DNA from: RGIG9115 sp045128915
GTDB taxonomy: Bacteria; Bacillota; Clostridia; UBA1381
NCBI GenBank assembly: GCA_045128915.1
Contig: JBGVIT010000089.1
Coordinates: 1-23,830, forward strand
Direction of reading: 5' to 3'
DNA: 23,830 nucleotides
A program made the position numbers and the translations under genes. The notes below the pieces were generated by a model. That model was not told where the DNA came from. It searched no databases and saw only the letters and a list, made by a program, of their open reading frames with translations. Each line of letters begins with the position of its first letter. Within the stretch, counting starts at the first letter, position 1. Of the stretch, positions 8,251 through 15,374 are shown one piece after another.

Positions 8251-8895
8251 TTAATCCGCGTGGTCAATCGCCCAAGAAGCATCAATTACAACAGGTTTAT
8301 AATTATTGAGCCAATGTGAATACCTTGATTTGAATTCCTCATACTCTTCGAATGGAATATAAAAAACTTTTGATTTTTTCTCTCCCGCGGCTCTAATAGC
8401 AATGCGTTTATCGTTAATAGAACCACAAATAACGCTTTTAATCTTACCACATTCAGAAGCACGATTTTCTCTTATATCAAGCTTTATAAATTCAATTACT
8501 CTATCATCCAATCCATTGGTAAGAATGGTGTGTTTTTCTTTGAATTCCATAAAAGTGGCTACTAAACGTGTGAATCTGAATTTTTGATCGTAAACGGTAG
8601 ATCTGTTTGAAAGCAATGTTGTTTCAAACTCGTTTAAATACTCTGGATTCATTGTACAAAGAATATCAACGGAATTTTCTTCATCAATGTATTCAAAAAA
8701 ATATTCAAAGATATACTTTTCTTTACAGTTATTGCATTTGAATTCAAACAGTTTTCTATCAAGTAATTTTTTTACAATTCTGGTATCTTTAGCGTCAATA
8801 TGAAGAGTAACCGTAGGTTTATTTTCCGCCCCACAATGAGGACATTCTATGGGTTCATCGAACTTTTTCTTTAAGGTTTTTGAGTTATTTTCCAT
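8251..8895 (-). CDS. CpXC-domain-like protein, 214 aa
   Basis: The N-terminus carries two zinc-binding pairs: ECPHCGAEN (C18/C21) and FKCNNCKEKY (about C54/C57), with a helical stretch between them. This matches the CpXC domain, an uncharacterised bacterial and archaeal family defined by such cysteine pairs. The remainder is alpha/beta and has no recognised catalytic motif; it ends VVIDASWAIDHAD. The ribosome site is weak (AGGG well upstream of the ATG), and translation may depend on the gene before it, 21 bases away. CpXC proteins often occur near mobile-element or stress genes, which fits this context but gives no function. Confidence 0.6.
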   Translation of the reverse strand: MENNSKTLKKKFDEPIECPHCGAENKPTVTLHIDAKDTRIVKKLLDRKLFEFKCNNCKEKYIFEYFFEYIDEENSVDILCTMNPEYLNEFETTLLSNRSTVYDQKFRFTRLVATFMEFKEKHTILTNGLDDRVIEFIKLDIRENRASECGKIKSVICGSINDKRIAIRAAGEKKSKVFYIPFEEYEEFKSRYSHWLNNYKPVVIDASWAIDHAD

Positions 8896-8916
8896 AGTAT
8901 TTCACCAAAACCCTAA

Positions 8917-9375
8917 TTATTTCTTTTTAGCAAAATCAGAGCTTACATATTCATCACGAAGCCAATAGCTGATAGAATTAAACGGAACTTTCAATGTTTT
9001 TAAAACACAGAGAAGTTCAAATGCGCCTCGTGAAGCTGCTCCGCGACAGAGGAAAGCCCATTTGCCTTTCTGCAACTCAACTTTTACTTTTCCTTCTTTT
9101 AACTTGAAGGTGCGATCCCACCATTCATCATAACTAAGCTTTGATTTTGAAACTGCATATAATTCTTGGGGTCGATTATCGCTAGACTCCTTATAATAGT
9201 GCAGCATAAATGATTCCTGTTCGAAAGAAGTAACTCTATCAACATCGATAAGCATCGGCGCAAAATATTCAATTGCGTCATTATTTCTGATTTCATCAGT
9301 ACACTGCTCACACAATGCTAGCATCTCTTTTTCGGTGTAATCGTTTTTCAAAGTAACAACATAGTCTAATCTCAT
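8917..9375 (-). CDS. Hypothetical protein, 152 aa
   Basis: The product is not recognised. It begins MRLDYVVTLKNDYTEKEML and has a tryptophan-rich middle (DEWWDRTFKL), a beta segment with many lysines (KVKVELQKGKWAFL) and a helical end with WLRDEYVSSDF. There is no signal peptide or membrane segment. A strong AAAGGAG sits eight bases before the ATG. It lies 32 bases downstream of the XRE regulator and 21 bases upstream of the CpXC-like gene, so the four minus-strand genes from 9731 to 7700 probably form one transcript governed by that regulator. Confidence 0.6.
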   Translation of the reverse strand: MRLDYVVTLKNDYTEKEMLALCEQCTDEIRNNDAIEYFAPMLIDVDRVTSFEQESFMLHYYKESSDNRPQELYAVSKSKLSYDEWWDRTFKLKEGKVKVELQKGKWAFLCRGAASRGAFELLCVLKTLKVPFNSISYWLRDEYVSSDFAKKK

Positions 9376-9407
9376 AATTAAATCTCCTTTATAATTTTTG
9401 TTATCAC

Positions 9408-9731
9408 TTATTTAGTTACCAAGTATTTGTTATTAAGTGCCTGTATCATATGTAATGCCGCTTCCTTTTGGTCTGCGGTCAATGAAACCCAGTTTTCAAA
9501 CAATACTTTGAGTTCAGGTGTGAGCTCTACCATTTCACCTTCAGCGAAAAACTGTGATAAAGTAATACCAAAAGCATCGCAAATGGTTTCTAACGTAGTA
9601 ATAGATGGCACTGTATTCCGCCTGAAAATATTAGCCAACGTAGACTCTGATAATCCACATTCTTTCGACAACCTATATTCCGTCCATTCGCGCTCTTTCA
9701 TCAATTTGCGCAACCTATCATGCGTATTCAA
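9408..9731 (-). CDS. XRE-family transcriptional regulator
   Basis: This 107-aa protein has an N-terminal Cro/CI-type helix-turn-helix: RLRKLMKEREWTEYRLSKE, then GLSESTLANIFRRNTVPSITTLETICDAFGITLSQFF. A short helical tail (LTADQKEAALHMIQALN) is typical of XRE dimerisation regions. The start is TTG with GGAAGG upstream; the ATG in that leader is followed two codons on by a stop, so it is not used. It heads the minus-strand series, and a perfect inverted repeat at 9760-9777 just upstream is a likely autoregulatory operator. The tail resembles that of the neighbouring XRE gene, suggesting a related pair of regulators. Confidence 0.82.
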   Translation of the reverse strand: MNTHDRLRKLMKEREWTEYRLSKECGLSESTLANIFRRNTVPSITTLETICDAFGITLSQFFAEGEMVELTPELKVLFENWVSLTADQKEAALHMIQALNNKYLVTK

Positions 9732-9759
9732 TTTACCACATCCTTCCTGTAATTATTTT

Positions 9760-9777
9760 ACCTTTTAGTTGAAAGGT
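9760..9777. promoter_or_regulatory. Candidate operator ACCTTT-N6-AAAGGT
   Basis: Perfect six-base arms are separated by six bases, about 30 bases upstream of the XRE gene at 9731. The spacing equals that of the GGTAAA-N6-TTTACC repeat at 10230-10247 beside the second XRE gene, so each regulator may bind its own variant. Assignment is by position and symmetry only. Confidence 0.4.
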
Positions 9778-9822
9778 TGTGTACGCAATAGATGTAAGGA
9801 AAATACTGTTATATATAATTGC

Positions 9823-9855
9823 AAAAAAGCGACCACAAGCAGTGGTCGCTTTTTT
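9823..9855 (-). terminator. Strong terminator for the XRE gene at 9866-10174
   Basis: A perfect 14-base stem (six A, GCGACCAC / GTGGTCGC, six T) encloses the five-base loop 9837-9841. It lies 11 bases past the stop of the minus-strand XRE gene. The A and T runs on both sides make it usable from either strand. Confidence 0.85.
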
Positions 9856-9865
9856 ATACTTTTAA

Positions 9866-10174
9866 TTATTTAATTAGACCTTTAATAAGATCAGAAATGG
9901 TATCTAACTGTTTATCATCCAACTTTTTTAAATCTTTAATTATAGCATTTACTTTTTCGGGATTTATGCTTTCTGTTTCAAAGAACTCACTTGGAGTTAC
10001 ATTTAGATATTCACAAATATAAAAGAAACCAGTTATTGAAGGCTTTGATTTCCCGTTTTCAATATTGTGGATGTATCCCGCATTCTGCCCCATTGAAAGA
10101 GACATATCTCTTGCGGATACACCTTTCTTTTCTCTTAATCTTGCTAATCGTAGAGCAAAATCACTGTATTCCAT
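9866..10174 (-). CDS. XRE-family transcriptional regulator
   Basis: This 102-aa protein has a Cro/CI-type helix-turn-helix: FALRLARLREKKGVSARDMS, then NAGYIHNIENGKSKPSITGFFYICEYLNVTPSEFF. A C-terminal helical tail (LKKLDDKQLDTISDLI) probably dimerises. It has its own terminator and faces the nuclease unit (10369-12061) across a 194-base gap. That gap holds an inverted repeat touching the nuclease promoter, so this protein is the obvious candidate repressor of that unit and of itself. The ATG at 10174 is preceded by GGCGGTG at moderate spacing. Confidence 0.85.
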   Translation of the reverse strand: MEYSDFALRLARLREKKGVSARDMSLSMGQNAGYIHNIENGKSKPSITGFFYICEYLNVTPSEFFETESINPEKVNAIIKDLKKLDDKQLDTISDLIKGLIK

Positions 10175-10229
10175 AATATCACCGCCTTTGTATTATATTT
10201 TAACCTATACAAAGGCATTATCCGTTATC

Positions 10230-10247
10230 GGTAAAGCGATGTTTACC
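10230..10247. promoter_or_regulatory. Candidate operator GGTAAA-N6-TTTACC abutting a -35 box
   Basis: Perfect six-base arms with a six-base spacer end exactly one base before the TTGTAA -35 box at 10248. A repressor bound here would block RNA polymerase at the promoter of 10369-12061. It lies 56 bases upstream of the divergent XRE gene, the likely binder. Confidence 0.5.
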
Positions 10248-10276
10248 TTGTAATATTGCTTTATAGATGATATAAT
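10248..10276 (+). promoter_or_regulatory. Sigma-A-type promoter for 10369-12061
   Basis: TTGTAA at 10248-10253, a 17-base spacer and a perfect TATAAT at 10271-10276 predict a start near 10283 and a leader of roughly 85 bases before the ATG. Confidence 0.7.
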
Positions 10277-10368
10277 TAATAAAAATATTATTTACTAACC
10301 AATATAGGTGAGTAAGTACTGTTAATGGGACAGACTGTTCATTATTATGTTATGTGGAGGTGTAATAA

Positions 10369-10773
10369 ATGAAAATCGCAGTTTGCATTGAAAAATCGGG
10401 CGGAATGTTATTTAACAACCGACGAGTCAGCAGAGATAGTGTGGCTCAGCAAAAATTATTGGAATTAGTTGGCGAAGCATCTATTTGTACCAATGAGTAT
10501 TCTGCAAAATTATTTGAGGATTCATCAAAATTGAAAATCAGCAACGATTTTTTGTCTGTTGCTGCTGATGAAGATATTTGTTTTATTGAAAATGTAGATA
10601 TTCCTATAGATGATGTTTCGGAAGTCTACTTATTCCAATGGAACAGAGATTATCCCGCAGATGTTTATTTCGACTATAACCTCAAAGAATTAGGATTTAA
10701 AAAGGTTGGTTCCGAAGAATTTGAAGGTTCATCACACAAGAAAATTACATTAGAAATTTATAGGAGAGTTTAA
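10369..10773 (+). CDS. Conserved partner of the nuclease gene, 134 aa
   Basis: This soluble 134-aa protein begins MKIAVCIEKSGGMLFNNRR and ends LEIYRRV. I recall similar proteins, beginning with an MKIAVC-type strand and MMFNNRRxSRD motif, in Bacillota mobile elements next to DNA/RNA non-specific endonucleases. They are sometimes labelled ribonuclease Z, but no metallo-beta-lactamase HxHxDH motif is present here, so that name is not supported. GGAGG sits eight bases before the ATG. The stop is one base before the next ATG, so the pair is surely co-transcribed, and the protein could be an immunity or accessory partner to the nuclease; that role is inference. Confidence 0.65.
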   Translation: MKIAVCIEKSGGMLFNNRRVSRDSVAQQKLLELVGEASICTNEYSAKLFEDSSKLKISNDFLSVAADEDICFIENVDIPIDDVSEVYLFQWNRDYPADVYFDYNLKELGFKKVGSEEFEGSSHKKITLEIYRRV

Positions 10774-10774
10774 C

Positions 10775-12061
10775 ATGAAAAAATCATCAAATGTCATTCG
10801 ATGGATAGGCGTAGCCATCTTTGCAATGATGTCGGTATATGCCTTATCTGAAGGCGGATTCATAGGAGCATTATTGTTCTTACTCGGTGGAGCTGCTATT
10901 GCTCCGTTAAACATAATATCCAAGTTGCGCAGCAAATTAAAACTCAACAAAGCATTAACTATAGTTTTGGCAGTCGTGTTATTGTTTGCTGGATCGTTAG
11001 CGACACCTACATCCGAAGTACCAGTGGATAGTAATAATTCTTCGCAAATAACCGAAACCGTTTCGGACGATACCTCCTCTACAACAAATGATTCATCGGA
11101 TAAAACTTCTATATCCGACAAAGAACAAGGCAGTTCCGAAACATCAAGCGAAGATAAAACTAGTTCTACAAACTCTTCCACTACAAGCAGCCAAACCCAA
11201 AAACCTACAAATAGCGTTGGCACGGGTTCGGCAACGGCTGTAAAGCTTTCTTCCATTCCTGCTTATTCTGGGAAAGCATCAGTTGTAATAAATAATAACG
11301 TTCCTAATTTTTCTGCTTCTGAACTCACAACAAAAGGATATGAAAAATACAGTAGCTTAGATAGTCTTGGCAGAACACAAGTAGCAGTTGCTTCGGTTGG
11401 AAAAGATACTATGCCAGCCGCAAACGAATCACGTGGTGATATTAGCAGCATCAAGCCTACTGGATGGAATCAAGCAAAATATGATTGTGTATCTGGTGGT
11501 TGGCTATACAATCGTTGTCATTTGATTGGATGGCAGTTAAGCGCCGAAAACGCTAACAAAGGCAATTTGATAACTGGAACTAAATATCTAAACATTAGCG
11601 GTATGCTGCCATTTGAAAATATGGTGGCCGACTACATAAAAGAAACTGGAAACCATGTTGCTTACCGTATCACACCTATATATGATGGAAATAATCTTCT
11701 TGCCTCTGGTGTACAAATGGAGGCTTATTCGGTTGAAGATAATGGTGAAGGCATCTGCTTTAACGTGTACTGTTATAATGTGCAACCGCAAATTACTATT
11801 AACTACGCCACAGGAGCAAGTACTGGTCCAAGCAGCAACCAGTCTTCTACGACTACAAGTTCAACAACAAAACCCACTACCACTCCTGAGCCAGAAACGA
11901 ATTCCGATAATAACACTGGCGGTTCTTCTATGGTATGGATTCCAAGCTCAGGATCAAAATACCATAGCCGCTCTGGGTGTAGCGGTATGAAAAATCCTTC
12001 GCAAGTAAGCAAGTCCGAAGCAGAAAGCCGAGGATATAGCCCTTGCTCTAAATGTTGGTAA
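10775..12061 (+). CDS. Membrane-anchored DNA/RNA non-specific endonuclease
   Basis: This 428-aa protein has three hydrophobic segments at the N-terminus (about 7-24, 27-47 and 60-76). A long Ser/Thr/Asp linker (80-150) suited to crossing the cell wall comes next, followed by a beta-beta-alpha-metal nuclease domain (about 160-345). The catalytic motif reads NRCHLIGWQL (246-255), where H249 is the expected general base of the usual DRGH. GNLITGTKYLN supplies the metal-binding Asn, and MLPFEN follows. A second Ser/Thr/Pro linker leads to a cysteine tail (GCSGM at 401-405 and PCSKC at 423-427) that may bind metal. An exported, surface-tethered nuclease for DNA processing, nutrition or competition is likely. 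A strong hairpin follows the stop. Confidence 0.87.
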   Translation: MKKSSNVIRWIGVAIFAMMSVYALSEGGFIGALLFLLGGAAIAPLNIISKLRSKLKLNKALTIVLAVVLLFAGSLATPTSEVPVDSNNSSQITETVSDDTSSTTNDSSDKTSISDKEQGSSETSSEDKTSSTNSSTTSSQTQKPTNSVGTGSATAVKLSSIPAYSGKASVVINNNVPNFSASELTTKGYEKYSSLDSLGRTQVAVASVGKDTMPAANESRGDISSIKPTGWNQAKYDCVSGGWLYNRCHLIGWQLSAENANKGNLITGTKYLNISGMLPFENMVADYIKETGNHVAYRITPIYDGNNLLASGVQMEAYSVEDNGEGICFNVYCYNVQPQITINYATGASTGPSSNQSSTTTSSTTKPTTTPEPETNSDNNTGGSSMVWIPSSGSKYHSRSGCSGMKNPSQVSKSEAESRGYSPCSKCW

Positions 12062-12079
12062 AAACTTAATGCAAGAAAT

Positions 12080-12102
12080 GAAGCGCGGCATTGCCGCGCT
12101 TC
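12080..12102 (+). terminator. GC-rich hairpin terminator after the nuclease gene
   Basis: Ten-base perfect arms GAAGCGCGGC / GCCGCGCTTC around a three-base loop lie 18 bases after the stop, followed by TTGACTTT, a weak T tract. It separates the nuclease unit from the sigma-factor operon. Confidence 0.75.
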
Positions 12103-12146
12103 TTGACTTTACAACTCATTTGTAATGAAAATACCGTCATAAACTG

Positions 12147-12175
12147 TTGCAAAGTTCGACCTAATATGATATAAT
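12147..12175 (+). promoter_or_regulatory. Promoter of the sigma-factor operon
   Basis: TTGCAA at 12147-12152, a 17-base spacer and a perfect TATAAT at 12170-12175 lie 65 bases upstream of the sigma gene. The stretch ATGATATAATTAAT is identical to that in the promoter at 10248-10276. This is a housekeeping-type promoter; an additional promoter read by the encoded ECF sigma factor was not identified. Confidence 0.65.
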
Positions 12176-12240
12176 TAATTAATCTATATACAATGGGATA
12201 ATTGTAATATTTTAATGATGATTATAGAGGGGGTTGCGTT

Positions 12241-13776
12241 ATGGAAACTGAAAAATTAACAGCTTTGGTTCTTGCTGCACAAAACGGCGAAGATAACGCT
12301 GCCACAGAACTTTATAACGCATACCAAAAAGACCTCTATTACCATATATATAAAACAGTTAACGATCCTCACTTGGCGGAGGATTTGTTGCAGGATGCAT
12401 TTATCGAAATACTCGGAACAATTCAAAATCTCAAAGAGCCCGCTGCCTTTCTTTCTTGGAGCAAGCAAATTGCCTACCATAAGTGTACCGCTTATTTTAA
12501 GCGGCGTAGGGATATACTTGCTGACGAAAATGAGGACGGGCTTTCTATATTTGATACGATTGAAGAAGACAATGCCGAGTTCATTCCTGATGAAGCTCTG
12601 GACAAAGCAGATTTGAAGCAAACAATCCACGCGATGATTGACGAGCTCCCCGAGGAACAACGTTCGGCTGTCCTGCTTCGGTATTTTGATGAAATATCGG
12701 TTAAAGAGATTGCTGAGATACAAGGTGTAACAGAAGGAACTGTCAAAAGCCGACTGAATTACGGCAGAAAAGCTATTAAGGATGCTGTCGAAGGTTACGA
12801 AAAGAAACATGGTGTCAAGCTTCGCTGTGTTGGTGTTATTCCTCTCCTGTTGTGGCTGTTCCGAGAGATTTCCGTATCAAACGGTATTTCTCTTACATCT
12901 ACCACTGCTTCGGCTACTTATGCAGCAGCAAATGCCGCAACGCCCGTTGTAGCAGAAGGCGTAAAAGCAGGTGCAAAAACCGCAGGAAAATTTGCGGCAA
13001 AAAAACTTATCGCAGGTATAACGGCTGCAACCGTAGTTGCGGGTGGAGTTGGCGCAGCAGTTTTACTTAAGCCTGACCCCGACCCAATGATTTGGAGTGG
13101 TTATGGGGTTGTAGGTTATACTCAAACAAGAAGATTTGAGTTAACTGTAGACGAGATGAACGATAAGAGCATAAGTGGACATCTTGAAGTTTCGCATTTA
13201 TACAAAACAGTCCACGATACCGAATTCACAGGAAAAGGCACCATTAAAGATGGTGATGTAATATATGAAATCGTCTTTGAGGAACCTGCAGTTTTCGGAA
13301 TAATCCCTGCGATTGAATATGAAACAATGGAACTGGAATACGACAAGGACGACGATCAGTTCTCGTTTGACGGAACTTATGATGTCGATATGGAACGTCA
13401 GGACAAAGACGAGCCAAAAGTTCTGGCTAAGAATAAAAGTTGGTCTGGTCTTGGCGATGACGGTTGTTACAATGTTCTGAAAAATAAAAACCACCTCTTT
13501 GAATTAAACGTCTCTAAAATGACCGAAGCAGACATTAGTGGAACCTTAACGGTTTCATATAACGGCGAAACGGATCATCATTCCAAATTCACTGGTCGCG
13601 GTCATGAAGATGAAGGTATTGTGTATTATGAGGTTCTGCTTGAAACACCGCGAACTGAAACAAACATTATAACATCAATAACAATTGATCGTTTTTGGTT
13701 GGAATATAATACCGAAACAGGTATCTTTGAAATTCCTCCAAGCGAGATATATTCTGTTAAGATGGAGAAAAAATAA
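12241..13776 (+). CDS. ECF sigma factor fused to a membrane segment and duplicated extracytoplasmic domain
   Basis: Residues 10-90 are sigma region 2 (ATELYNAYQKDLYYHIYK, then DPHLAEDLLQDAFIEIL, then SWSKQIAYHKCTAYFKRRR). Residues 125-180 are region 4 (IDELPEEQRSAVLLRYFDE, then VKEIAEIQGVTEGTVKSRL), the helix-turn-helix that reads the -35 box. A weakly hydrophobic stretch (197-208) and a strong transmembrane segment (about 256-276) follow. The C-terminal part holds two copies of one domain, each starting WSG.G (about 285 and 402), with matching FELTVDEMNDKSISGHLEVS / FELNVSKMTEADISGTLTVS and FTGKG / FTGRG motifs. ECF sigma factors are usually under 200 aa; this one is 511. A membrane-tethered sigma that senses an envelope signal directly is inferred. 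AGAGGGGG sits seven bases before the ATG. Confidence 0.88.
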   Translation: METEKLTALVLAAQNGEDNAATELYNAYQKDLYYHIYKTVNDPHLAEDLLQDAFIEILGTIQNLKEPAAFLSWSKQIAYHKCTAYFKRRRDILADENEDGLSIFDTIEEDNAEFIPDEALDKADLKQTIHAMIDELPEEQRSAVLLRYFDEISVKEIAEIQGVTEGTVKSRLNYGRKAIKDAVEGYEKKHGVKLRCVGVIPLLLWLFREISVSNGISLTSTTASATYAAANAATPVVAEGVKAGAKTAGKFAAKKLIAGITAATVVAGGVGAAVLLKPDPDPMIWSGYGVVGYTQTRRFELTVDEMNDKSISGHLEVSHLYKTVHDTEFTGKGTIKDGDVIYEIVFEEPAVFGIIPAIEYETMELEYDKDDDQFSFDGTYDVDMERQDKDEPKVLAKNKSWSGLGDDGCYNVLKNKNHLFELNVSKMTEADISGTLTVSYNGETDHHSKFTGRGHEDEGIVYYEVLLETPRTETNIITSITIDRFWLEYNTETGIFEIPPSEIYSVKMEKK

Positions 13777-13855
13777 AAATTTTTAATTTTTTCAAAAAAA
13801 ATAAAACCTAATCCGTTTTCAATCCCCCATATAAGTAGAAAGGGGGAAAAAGAGC

Positions 13856-14017
13856 GTGACACGACACGCAAATTTATACTTCCTGTTTCTCGAAGATAGA
13901 GAAGCAAATCCCATCCGAGCCGATAAAAACGAAAGTATTCGGCAAAACATAGAAAACTTTTACAAAGCACTAACCTCTCAGCAAAAACGTAAAAATGCTG
14001 AAAACAAAAATAATTAG
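13856..14017 (+). CDS. Small hydrophilic protein, 53 aa
   Basis: This short frame has a GTG start and a good ribosome site (GGGGG at 13842-13846, nine bases upstream). The product begins MTRHANLYFLFLEDREANPI and ends in a basic helix (SQQKRKNAENKNN). It lies between the sigma-fusion gene and the first lipoprotein, 18 bases before the latter. It may be a regulator or a translational coupling device. The ribosome site is the 3' arm of a possible hairpin (TCCCCC at 13823-13828 with GGGGGA at 13842-13847), so its translation could be masked. It is not recognised as a known family. Confidence 0.45.
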   Translation: MTRHANLYFLFLEDREANPIRADKNESIRQNIENFYKALTSQQKRKNAENKNN

Positions 14018-14035
14018 AAAAGGAAATTAATTAAA

Positions 14036-15349
14036 ATGAAAAAAGGATTATCAATTTTATTGGTTTTATGCGCTTTAATGTGCACACTCTTAACAGGCTG
14101 CGGCAATTCCTCTGTAAATCTTGCCGATTATGTCACAGTTACCGATAACGGTTACGACGGATACGGTGAGATTTCAGTTAAGCTTGATTATGAAAAATTA
14201 ATCAAAGATTATGAAGATAAGCTAACCGACAAAAATCTTGACACCGACATATTTGGTGATAAAACCCCCGAGTTGGCTGCAGCATATGTGTTTGAGTTCC
14301 TCAAGCCATATGAACCTTCTTTTGAAGCATCTGAAAACCTAAAAAACAACGACAAAATAACTTTAACTTGGAAAATTAATGAGGATGCAGTTGAAAAACT
14401 CAAACAAGTTCTTGATATAAATATTAAATGTGATAATTTCTCGCACACAATTAAGGATCTTAAGGCGCTAAAAGAGGTTGATCCATTCGCTAATATTGAC
14501 TATGACTATTCTGGTTTTAGTGGTAATGGTGAGATTAAAACTGCTACCGCTATTGTTAAAACCGAGAATGGACAAATACTCGAATGGAGTTTGGATTTTG
14601 ACAAATCTAAAAACGGCACTTTCGCTAACGGTAATACCGTCACCTTCTCTTTAAACGACTCATATAGTGATGAAGATTGTGCAAAAGAGTATGGCATCAA
14701 ATTAACACGCAAATCGGCAGATATCAAACTTGATGTTTTGAGATATTTTCCGACTGATAATGCAAGAGAAATTTTCGATTGCTTGACCGAAGAGGATAAG
14801 CAGAATGTCATTGAGGCTGTAAAAGATAAGTATAAAAAATATGCAGGTAATATCGAGGTCGAATATGTTGGAGCCGTGTTCTATTACACCGATCCTATTG
14901 ATTTTACTGATAAAAACTACGATGAAAACAACCGACTTGCTCTTATCTTCCACGTAACAAACGGAATCGAACCAGACGGCTGGTATACTTATATGTCTCC
15001 TGTTTCTCCTGATACATCGGTTTACATTTATCCCGAAAAGACTGAAGATGGTAAATTAGTTAAGAAAACTTCATTTGGCTCTCCGATGAGACAAATCCAC
15101 TTCCCTAAAGCAAGTGGTAATTATAGCTCTGATTATAAGAGTGGTTCTAAGCCCAACGGCCCCGCAACATATTTCACTTACAACAATTTGTACTACGAAG
15201 GTCATCAGACAATCAAAGAATGCATTGAATCCTTCACTTATTACAACGTTACTAATGTAACCAAGCTATTCTCAGGTCAAAAGGTTGAGATGCCTTACAA
15301 CCACGTAGTTGCAACAGATAATTTGAAACAGTATATAAAAGAATATTAA
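14036..15349 (+). CDS. Putative lipoprotein, 437 aa
   Basis: The N-terminus is a classical lipoprotein signal: MKK, a hydrophobic stretch, then LLTGC, with lipidation expected at Cys22, so the mature protein is anchored outside the membrane. The mature part contains two related modules: YVTVTDNGYDGYGEISVKL (about 32-50) and NIDYDYSGFSGNGEIKTAT (about 153-171), each with a G[YF].G.GEI core. This suggests tandem immunoglobulin-like folds of a type common in Clostridia surface lipoproteins. A C-terminal domain (about 275-437) contains VEYVGAVFYYTDP and many aromatics. No enzymatic motif was seen. Within the operon it may be a sensor or client of the sigma-fusion protein. Confidence 0.8.
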   Translation: MKKGLSILLVLCALMCTLLTGCGNSSVNLADYVTVTDNGYDGYGEISVKLDYEKLIKDYEDKLTDKNLDTDIFGDKTPELAAAYVFEFLKPYEPSFEASENLKNNDKITLTWKINEDAVEKLKQVLDINIKCDNFSHTIKDLKALKEVDPFANIDYDYSGFSGNGEIKTATAIVKTENGQILEWSLDFDKSKNGTFANGNTVTFSLNDSYSDEDCAKEYGIKLTRKSADIKLDVLRYFPTDNAREIFDCLTEEDKQNVIEAVKDKYKKYAGNIEVEYVGAVFYYTDPIDFTDKNYDENNRLALIFHVTNGIEPDGWYTYMSPVSPDTSVYIYPEKTEDGKLVKKTSFGSPMRQIHFPKASGNYSSDYKSGSKPNGPATYFTYNNLYYEGHQTIKECIESFTYYNVTNVTKLFSGQKVEMPYNHVVATDNLKQYIKEY

Positions 15350-15374
15350 ACATTCACTTTGAGAGGTATTTGAG

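Noticed and set aside
10369..10773. Ribonuclease Z label for the 134-aa protein
   Set aside because: No HxHxDH metal-binding motif or suitable length is present.
10750..11256. 168-codon minus-strand frame opposite the nuclease gene
   Set aside because: It is a shadow of the Ser/Thr-rich linker, with low-complexity composition and no ribosome site.
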